Assembly: GCA_938045215.1 (NCBI GenBank)
Contig: CALINF010000267.1
Location: 1-5,005 of the forward strand
Direction of reading: 5' to 3'
Source: an uncultured Halieaceae bacterium
GTDB taxonomy: Bacteria > Pseudomonadota > Gammaproteobacteria > Pseudomonadales > Halieaceae
Length of the DNA stretch: 5,005 bases
Shown one piece after another: positions 1 to 5,005 of the stretch. Below the pieces are notes generated by a model that searched no databases, had not been told where the DNA came from, and saw only the letters and a program-made list of their open reading frames with translations. Within the stretch, counting starts at the first letter, position 1, and every line of letters begins with the position of its first letter. The position numbers were made by a program, and so were the translations under genes.

Positions 1-1
1 G

Positions 2-1186
2 GCTGGCCTTCGAATACTGGATCTTACCCATATGTTGTCCGGGCCCTACGGCGCCATGATTCTGGCTGACCTGGGTGCAGAGACGATCAAGGTTGAACCG
101 CTGCATGGCGAAGGTACGCGCAAGTTGTTGGCCACCGACCCCAACAACTCACTGGAAGGCCAGGGTGCTTATTTCATCACACTCAACCGCAATAAGCAGA
201 GCGTGGCGCTGGACCTTAAGTCAGAGCACGGCCTCGAAGTGTTTTATGACCTGGTGCGAGAGTCGGATATTGTTATTGAAAATTTCAGCGCAGGGGTCGC
301 CGGCAAGCTCAAGATTGACTACGCCCACCTTGCCACAATCAATCCGCGCTTAATCAATTGCTCTATCAGTGGCTTCGGCTCAGATGGTCCCAACTTTCAG
401 CGCCCAGCCTTCGATCAGGTCGTTCAGGCTCTGGGCGGTGGGATGTCCATCACCGGAGCAGACCCTGATCATCCCATGCGCGCTGGCATCCCCATCGGCG
501 ATCTTGGTGGCGGTATGTTTGGCGTAATGGGCATTCTGGCAGCGCTGTACGAGCGCGAGCGCAGTGGTAAGGGCCAGCACGTCGATATCTCTATGCTCGA
601 TTGCCAGATCTCCATGCTGAACTACATGGCCACCATGCACTTTCTTTCCGGCGAGAATCCACACCCCATTGGCAATTCCCATTTTGTGCACGTGCCTTAC
701 AACAGCTATGCCACCAAGGACGGCCACATCATCATTGCGGTCATTGTTGACCGCTTTTGGGACAACCTGCTCGAGGTGGTTGATTACGAGCCGTTCAAGA
801 ATGAAAAGTACAAAACTCAGCCAGGACGGCTTGAAGATAAGACCCTGATCGACTCCAAGCTTAATGAGATTTTTTCCACGCAAACCTCCCGGTACTGGCT
901 GGATCGGCTGAACGAAAAGCGTATTCCCTGTGCCAGAGTCAATAACTTCAGCGAGGCCATGAGTGATGAGCAGGTGCTGTCGCGCAATATGGTGGTTGAT
1001 CTGAAGCATCCCAGTGGTGCATCGACGAAAGGCCCCGGCAACCCGATCAAGCTGTCGCGCACGGGCGACGAATCGTTTTCTCCGGCGCCATTGCTGGGTC
1101 AGCACACCAGTAGTGTGCTGTGCGAACTGCTGGGCTACGCCGATGCCGACATTGAACGCCTGCGCGCGGAAGGGGCGATCGCATGA
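2..1186 (+). CDS. Class III CoA-transferase (CaiB/BaiF family), 5' end outside window
   Basis: The product should move CoA between a donor acyl-CoA and a carboxylic acid in the cytoplasm, through an aspartyl-CoA anhydride intermediate (family knowledge). The frame is open from base 2 and reads GLRILDLTHMLSGPYGAMILADLGAETIKVE in two overlapping pieces, the usual N-terminus of the family. The GLR..LDLT part lies before the ATG at 32, so that ATG is internal and the true start is just upstream of the window. The 395 visible codons are nearly the usual ~400. The catalytic aspartate is probably codon 599-601, in GQHVDISMLD, after a glycine-rich stretch (GIPIGDLGGGMFGVMG). The C-terminal part holds the usual small-domain features (YNSYATKDGHIIIAV, RIPCARVNNFSEA). 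The stop overlaps the next start as ATGA, implying translational coupling to the lyase. Family membership is secure. The acid substrate and CoA donor cannot be read from sequence; formyl-CoA:oxalate, succinyl-CoA:citramalate and carnitine types are all in this family. Confidence 0.93.
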   Translation, partial: AGLRILDLTHMLSGPYGAMILADLGAETIKVEPLHGEGTRKLLATDPNNSLEGQGAYFITLNRNKQSVALDLKSEHGLEVFYDLVRESDIVIENFSAGVAGKLKIDYAHLATINPRLINCSISGFGSDGPNFQRPAFDQVVQALGGGMSITGADPDHPMRAGIPIGDLGGGMFGVMGILAALYERERSGKGQHVDISMLDCQISMLNYMATMHFLSGENPHPIGNSHFVHVPYNSYATKDGHIIIAVIVDRFWDNLLEVVDYEPFKNEKYKTQPGRLEDKTLIDSKLNEIFSTQTSRYWLDRLNEKRIPCARVNNFSEAMSDEQVLSRNMVVDLKHPSGASTKGPGNPIKLSRTGDESFSPAPLLGQHTSSVLCELLGYADADIERLRAEGAIA

Positions 1187-2085
1187 ATACAGAGCACATC
1201 AGTATTAATGAGGTAGGCCCCAGGGACGGACTGCAGGCGCAGTCGCAGCATCTGACTCTCACGCAGCGCCAACAATTGGTGGAGGCATTGCTGGCGGCGA
1301 ATCTTCGCCAGATCGAAGTGGGGAGTTTTGTGTCGCCCAAGGCGGTACCTCAGATGGCCGGTACCGACGCCCTGTTTGCAGCACTGCATGCCCCCGAGGG
1401 TGTTCGTCTCAGCGCTCTGGTGCCGAATATGCGCGGTTACGAAAACGCGGTTGCCGCCGGTGTTAAAACGGTTGCCGTAGTGGCGTCGGCAACAGAGACC
1501 ATGAACCAGAAAAACATCAATATGAGCCTGGCCCAGGCGTTCGAAGTCTCGCGCAGCATTATTGAGCGTGGGCACAGCGAAGGTATAACAGTCCAGGCGT
1601 ATTTATCGGTCGCCTTCGAGTGCCCGTTCGAAGGCCCGGTTGAGCCTGACCTTATTCGTGCGCAGGCCCAGCAGCTGGCGGCATGGGGTGCAGATGAGAT
1701 CGTGATTGCCGACACTATTGGCGCTGCCAATCCTGCGCAGGTGCAATCACTGATGACACCATTGATAGCCGAGCATGGCAGCGAACGTCTTGCCTGCCAT
1801 TTTCATGACACGCGAGCCATGGGGCTGGCGAACGTCTTTGCAGCGATACAGAGTGGCGTGAGGCGATTTGACAGTGCGCTCGGCGGATTGGGCGGTTGTC
1901 CTTTCGCGCCGGGTGCAAAAGGTAATGTGGCCACGGAGGACGTGGTCATGATGTGCGAGCAGATGGGCTTTTCGACCGGGGTGGATATGCCTGCACTGTT
2001 GCGAGCCGTTGCGTTGGTTAGCGAGATGACGGGTGTGCAACAAGGTGGCCGGGCACACTACTGGATAACTAACAACGCCGCGTGA
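1183..2085 (+). CDS. HMG-CoA lyase family protein (DRE-TIM lyase), possibly citramalyl-CoA lyase type
   Basis: A complete 300-residue protein. HMG-CoA lyase cleaves 3-hydroxy-3-methylglutaryl-CoA into acetyl-CoA and acetoacetate on a metal-dependent TIM barrel. Residues matching the human active site sit at a constant offset of 27: R14-D15 in EVGPRDGLQ, E45 in IEVGSFVSPK, C147 in ECPFEG, D177 in ADTIG, metal-binding H206 and H208 in CHFHD, the catalytic loop C239 in GGLGGCPFAPGA, and N248 in GNVATED. The core therefore has no net insertion or deletion and should be active. The start ATG overlaps the preceding stop and follows a GGAAGGGG stretch (1168-1175). The protein lacks a targeting sequence and is cytoplasmic. 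The neighbouring class III CoA-transferase, and the absence in this window of leucine-catabolism genes (isovaleryl-CoA dehydrogenase, methylcrotonyl-CoA carboxylase), make a related retro-aldol lyase such as (R)-citramalyl-CoA lyase a serious alternative. Fold and chemistry are sure; substrate is not. Confidence 0.93.
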   Translation: MNTEHISINEVGPRDGLQAQSQHLTLTQRQQLVEALLAANLRQIEVGSFVSPKAVPQMAGTDALFAALHAPEGVRLSALVPNMRGYENAVAAGVKTVAVVASATETMNQKNINMSLAQAFEVSRSIIERGHSEGITVQAYLSVAFECPFEGPVEPDLIRAQAQQLAAWGADEIVIADTIGAANPAQVQSLMTPLIAEHGSERLACHFHDTRAMGLANVFAAIQSGVRRFDSALGGLGGCPFAPGAKGNVATEDVVMMCEQMGFSTGVDMPALLRAVALVSEMTGVQQGGRAHYWITNNAA

Positions 2086-2111
2086 CGCGACGACAACACA
2101 CAATGAACATC

Positions 2112-2117
2112 GAGGAG
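2112..2117 (+). promoter_or_regulatory. Shine-Dalgarno site of the hyuA-type gene
   Basis: GAGGAG lies nine bases before the ATG at 2127, in the 41-base gap after the lyase gene. It supports 2127 as the start, which also places the phosphate-binding GVDVGGTFTD motif at residues 6-15, where the family has it. I see no convincing promoter or terminator in the gap, so transcription probably continues from the lyase gene. Confidence 0.75.
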
Positions 2118-2126
2118 AAATAGCGC

Positions 2127-4199
2127 ATGGCGTATCGGCTTGGCGTTGACGTTGGAGGCACATTTACCGACGTGCTGCTGATGAACGAAGTGACGGGTGA
2201 AACCCATACGGCCAAAGTGCCGTCAACACCGGAGGATTCGTCACTGGGCGTATTGAACGGGGTGGGAAGAATCTGCGAAGAATCTGGCGTGAACCCCCAC
2301 GATATTCAGCTGGTGATGCACGGTACGACCGTAGCAACCAATGCAGTACTGACCGGACGAGGCGCGCGTGTGGGGCTGGTAACCACCGCAGGATTTGAAG
2401 ACACACTCCAGGTGGCACGCTCCTTTTGCCCCGGCGGTCTGGGTGGCTGGGTCAGCTTTATCAAGAAACCCCTGTTGGCTCCGCTGGAATTGACTACGGG
2501 TGCCACAGAACGAATTGGGGCCGATGGCTCGGTAGTGACTCCGCTGGACGAGGCGGCGCTGCGCGAAAGCCTGACGGCTTTACGTGAGCGCGGTGGTATC
2601 GAGGCGCTCACCATCTGCTTTATCAACGCCTATATCAACGACGAGCACGAGCAGCGTGCCCGGGAAGTAGCGCGCGAAATATTTGCTGACACCCCCATTT
2701 CAATCTCCAGTGAAGTCGTGCCTGAAATGCAGGAGTACGAGCGCACTGAGACTACCGTCGTGAACTCCTACGTGCGTCCCGAAGTTGAAACCTACGTGAA
2801 CAACTTACAACAGGCGCTCAGTGATCGAATGGGACCAGACACACTGCTGTCGATTCTGCGTTCTGACGGTGGTCTGGCTTCTGCACGTGCGTCTGCAGAA
2901 TCACCGGTGAATCTGTTGATGTCAGGTCCTGCCGGTGGCGTATCGGGCGCTATCTACTTCTGCAGTCGTGCGGGTTACGACGATATCCTGACTTTCGACA
3001 TGGGTGGTACCTCCACCGATGTGGCATTGATCCAGAACTCACGTGCCCGGGTGCGGCGCGAGACCATTGTCGGTGATGTTCGGGTGCGGGCACCGTCGGT
3101 GGATGTGCGCACTGTAGGTGCGGGAGGCGGCTCGATAGCTTTCGTACCAGAACTGACGCGGGCGCTGCGAGTGGGTCCTGAGTCTGCCGGTGCAGTGCCT
3201 GGACCTGCCTGTTACATGAAAGGTGGCGAGCAACCAACGGTATGTGATGCCAACGTGGTACTGGGTTACCTGCCCTCGGATGTGCAGCTGGGTGGCAAGA
3301 TGGAGATCAACCGCGAAGCGTCTGTAAAGGCGGTGCAGCAGGTGGCCGACGCCATGGGTATCGACCTGATGGAAGCCGCCGAAGGTATTATTAAGATCGT
3401 GAACGAGTCGATGTTCGGCGCGCTGCGTTTGGTATCGGTCGAACAGGGCTATGATCCGCGCGATTTCGCCCTGGTTGGCTTTGGTGGCGCGGGACCACTG
3501 CATGCCAATGCGCTGGGTATCCTCACCGATGCCTGGCCCGTCATTGTGCCACCAGGCCCTGGCGTGCTGTGTGCCTACGGCGACGCGACCACACAGCTAC
3601 AGGATGAGGCGGCTCGCACCTATCTTACGATGGCAGGCGATCTTTCAGACGAGCAATTACTGGCGGATCTGCACGAGCTGCAGATTCGCGCTGGCGAATC
3701 TCTGGTGGCAGATGGTATTCCAATACACGACCATGAGATTAGCTTTCAGGCTGACCTGCGTTATGCCGGGCAGGCCTTCCAGATTACGGTGGATTTCACC
3801 GAGGACGAGCTCAAAACGCGCGGCGTTGCCCTGCTTACGGAGCAGTTTGATGCAGAGCACGAGCAGCTGTTTACTTTCAAGCTGGGTGATGGTCACGAAA
3901 TACTTATGATTCGTGCGGTAGCCAAAGCGCGCGCCAAGGCAATTGCAGAACTAAAAATGGGACAAGCAGGCACGTCACTCGAAGAGTGTCGTATTCATGA
4001 AAGTCGATTCTACTTCGATGGCCAGTGGCATGACATTTACCTGTATGACCGCAACCTTCTCGATGAGGGACTTGTTGTGCCAGGTCCGTCGATTGTCAGT
4101 GAAATGGATTCTACGACTGTAGTGCTGCCGGGCTATGAGGCGACGGTTGATAGTGTGGGTAATCTGCTGATTACGCCTGCAAAACAGGGAGGGCAGTAA
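2127..4199 (+). CDS. hyuA: HyuA-type ATP-dependent subunit (hydantoinase A / oxoprolinase / ketone carboxylase beta family)
   Basis: A complete 690-residue protein, the usual HyuA length. Family members use ATP to phosphorylate a lactam, hydantoin or ketone enolate, together with a HyuB partner. Visible landmarks are the first phosphate loop GVDVGGTFTDV (from residue 6), HGTTVATNA (65-73), EYERTETTVVNSYVRP (from 203), SGPAGG (266-271), the second ATP-site loop FDMGGTSTDV (290-299), AGGGSI (332-337), VGPESAGAVPGPACY (349-363), DANVVLGYL (from 374), VGFGGAGPLHA (450-460) and PPGPGVLCAYG (475-485). A beta-rich C-terminal domain follows from about residue 500. This gives the order Hydant_A_N, Hydantoinase_A, C-terminal domain. 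There is no signal peptide or membrane segment. One base separates its stop from the hyuB start, as expected for subunits of one complex. Odd point: residues 98-108 read RSFCPGGLGGW where canonical hydantoinases have an RP-x-x-YDL-like motif, so the substrate may be neither hydantoin nor oxoproline. Family is sure; reaction is unknown. Confidence 0.95.
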   Translation: MAYRLGVDVGGTFTDVLLMNEVTGETHTAKVPSTPEDSSLGVLNGVGRICEESGVNPHDIQLVMHGTTVATNAVLTGRGARVGLVTTAGFEDTLQVARSFCPGGLGGWVSFIKKPLLAPLELTTGATERIGADGSVVTPLDEAALRESLTALRERGGIEALTICFINAYINDEHEQRAREVAREIFADTPISISSEVVPEMQEYERTETTVVNSYVRPEVETYVNNLQQALSDRMGPDTLLSILRSDGGLASARASAESPVNLLMSGPAGGVSGAIYFCSRAGYDDILTFDMGGTSTDVALIQNSRARVRRETIVGDVRVRAPSVDVRTVGAGGGSIAFVPELTRALRVGPESAGAVPGPACYMKGGEQPTVCDANVVLGYLPSDVQLGGKMEINREASVKAVQQVADAMGIDLMEAAEGIIKIVNESMFGALRLVSVEQGYDPRDFALVGFGGAGPLHANALGILTDAWPVIVPPGPGVLCAYGDATTQLQDEAARTYLTMAGDLSDEQLLADLHELQIRAGESLVADGIPIHDHEISFQADLRYAGQAFQITVDFTEDELKTRGVALLTEQFDAEHEQLFTFKLGDGHEILMIRAVAKARAKAIAELKMGQAGTSLEECRIHESRFYFDGQWHDIYLYDRNLLDEGLVVPGPSIVSEMDSTTVVLPGYEATVDSVGNLLITPAKQGGQ
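4186..4193 (+). promoter_or_regulatory. Shine-Dalgarno site of the hyuB-type gene, inside the end of hyuA
   Basis: AGGGAGGG, a strong match to the 16S anti-Shine-Dalgarno sequence, ends seven bases before the ATG at 4201. It lies within the last codons of the hyuA-type gene. This fixes the start at 4201 and suggests coupled, roughly equal translation of the two subunits. Confidence 0.8.
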
Positions 4200-4200
4200 C

Positions 4201-5005
4201 ATGACTGCAACGCTTAAACAGACCAACGAAACGCCTCTGAACTCGGTTGCTGTTGATGGGGTTACCGTCGACATTATTGAGAACGCGCTGCGGAACGCGC
4301 GTGAGGAAATGGACGCGGTGCTGTTTCGCACGGCGATGTCACCCGGTATTCGTGAGCAAGGTGACTGTTTTCCCATGATCGCCAACAGGGATGGCAAGAT
4401 GGTGGTGGGGCAGTTTGGTTCGTTCATTGGCCCTTTTCTGGAAGCCTACGACGCCGAGATTGAAGAAGGCGACATCATCCTGACTAATGACCCCTATATG
4501 TGTAACGCAGCGGTATCGCATTTGCCTGACTGGGTGGTGCTGGTGCCCGTATTCAAAGATGGTCGCCTGATCGCCTGGTCGGCGATGTTTGGTCACATGT
4601 CGGATAACGGCGGCATGGTGCCGGGGTCGATTCCCATCGAGGCTACTACCATTTATCAGGAAGGAATCCGCATTCCACCCACCAAGCTGTACAAGAAAGG
4701 TGTACTGCAGACGGATCTGTTGGAGCTTATCCTGCACAACGTGCGCACGCCGCAGTGGAACCGGTTCGATTTGAACGCGCTGGTAGCTGCCTGCAACACA
4801 GCGGCCAAGCGGTGCGTTGAGCTGGCGGAGCGTTTTGGGGACGACGTACTGGTATCTACCATGGATATCATGCTCGATCGCAACCACGCCGCAATGAAAC
4901 ACATTATCGAAATGTTCATTCCCGAAGAGCCACGCGAATTCGAGGACTATTTGTGTGACGACGGCATGGGCATGGGCCCGTACCGGATTAAATGCAAAAT
5001 GTGGC
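4201..5005 (+). CDS. hyuB: HyuB-type subunit (hydantoinase B / ketone carboxylase alpha family), 3' end outside window
   Basis: The frame is open from ATG 4201 to the window end: 268 complete codons plus one base, about half of the usual 500-600 or more residues. It is the catalytic partner of the HyuA-type protein. Family motifs visible are VDIIENALRNAREEMDAVLFRTAMS (23-47), NDPY (96-99), HLPD (107-110), GHMSDNGGMVPGS (131-143), then IYQEGIRIPPTKLYKKG (from 151). H107, D110, H132 and D135 are candidate metal ligands. The HxxD spacing of H132 and D135 resembles the Mn-site pair described in acetone carboxylase alpha, by my recollection. Two differences from canonical HyuB stand out: SPGIREQGDCFPMI (47-60) replaces the usual IKERxDFS-type segment, and MCNAAVSH (100-107) replaces the short LGGTH, three residues longer. 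There is no signal peptide. The N-terminal ~20 residues before DGVTVDIIE look like a loose leader. The family call is firm. Whether it is a lactam hydrolase or a ketone carboxylase subunit cannot be decided from this half. Confidence 0.93.
   Translation, partial: MTATLKQTNETPLNSVAVDGVTVDIIENALRNAREEMDAVLFRTAMSPGIREQGDCFPMIANRDGKMVVGQFGSFIGPFLEAYDAEIEEGDIILTNDPYMCNAAVSHLPDWVVLVPVFKDGRLIAWSAMFGHMSDNGGMVPGSIPIEATTIYQEGIRIPPTKLYKKGVLQTDLLELILHNVRTPQWNRFDLNALVAACNTAAKRCVELAERFGDDVLVSTMDIMLDRNHAAMKHIIEMFIPEEPREFEDYLCDDGMGMGPYRIKCKMW

Noticed and set aside
380..1105. 241-codon open frame on the minus strand, opposite the CoA-transferase
   Set aside because: It lies wholly opposite a gene with clear family motifs, its translation shows no recognisable domain, and long antisense frames are expected from this codon usage.
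2080..2090. Short inverted repeat CGCGTGACGCG around the lyase stop codon, considered as a terminator
   Set aside because: Five-base arms with a one-base centre cannot form a normal hairpin, no T-run follows, and the next gene starts 41 bases downstream with its own Shine-Dalgarno site.
2103..2123. Six-codon reading frame (MNIEEK, then TAG) just before and in frame with the hyuA-type start
   Set aside because: It contains the hyuA Shine-Dalgarno site, has no clear ribosome binding site of its own, and HyuA proteins normally begin near the GVDVGGTFTD motif, so it looks like chance and neither a leader peptide nor a broken N-terminus.
2644..3867. GAGCACGAGCAG occurring twice within the hyuA-type gene
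   Set aside because: The flanks differ completely and both copies encode ordinary charged helix residues; it is not a meaningful repeat.
3451..3909. 152-codon + strand frame inside the hyuA-type gene
   Set aside because: Out-of-frame shadow of a strongly conserved gene; the translation is rich in Arg, Ser and Cys without domain pattern.
4339..4902. 187-codon open frame on the minus strand, opposite the hyuB-type gene
   Set aside because: It is antisense to conserved HyuB motifs, with no family features or ribosome binding site that I can see.

Overview
The window is entirely protein-coding on the + strand. It holds four consecutive genes packed like one operon, with both end genes cut by the window edges. 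The base composition is moderately GC-rich by eye, Shine-Dalgarno sites are of the standard type, and there is a 4-base stop/start overlap and other gaps of 1 and 41 bases. All of this suits a proteobacterium. Residue use and motif style remind me of environmental or marine gamma- or alphaproteobacteria, but that is an impression and no marker gene is present to confirm it.

Layout: (1) bases 2-1186, a class III (CaiB/BaiF, formyl-CoA transferase family) CoA-transferase lacking only its first few residues; (2) bases 1183-2085, a complete DRE-TIM lyase of the HMG-CoA lyase family with every catalytic residue I could check in register with the human enzyme; (3) bases 2127-4199, a complete HyuA-type ATP-dependent subunit (hydantoinase A / 5-oxoprolinase / acetone carboxylase beta family); (4) bases 4201 to the window end, the N-terminal half of the partner HyuB-type subunit (hydantoinase B / acetone carboxylase alpha family). 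There are no RNA genes, mobile elements, CRISPR arrays, terminators or gaps longer than 41 bases.

How they may work together (inference): HyuA and HyuB should form one ATP-dependent complex that either opens a cyclic amide or carboxylates a ketone. The CoA-transferase could load the resulting (hydroxy/oxo)acid onto CoA, and the lyase could cleave that CoA thioester by a retro-aldol/Claisen step into acetyl-CoA plus a keto product. This amounts to a catabolic route for a small branched, cyclic or ketone substrate feeding central metabolism. The two Hyu subunits depart from canonical hydantoinase motifs at several points, so the substrate is open. The operon is the most interesting thing in the window. 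Each family is known; the combination and the substrate are what deserve attention.
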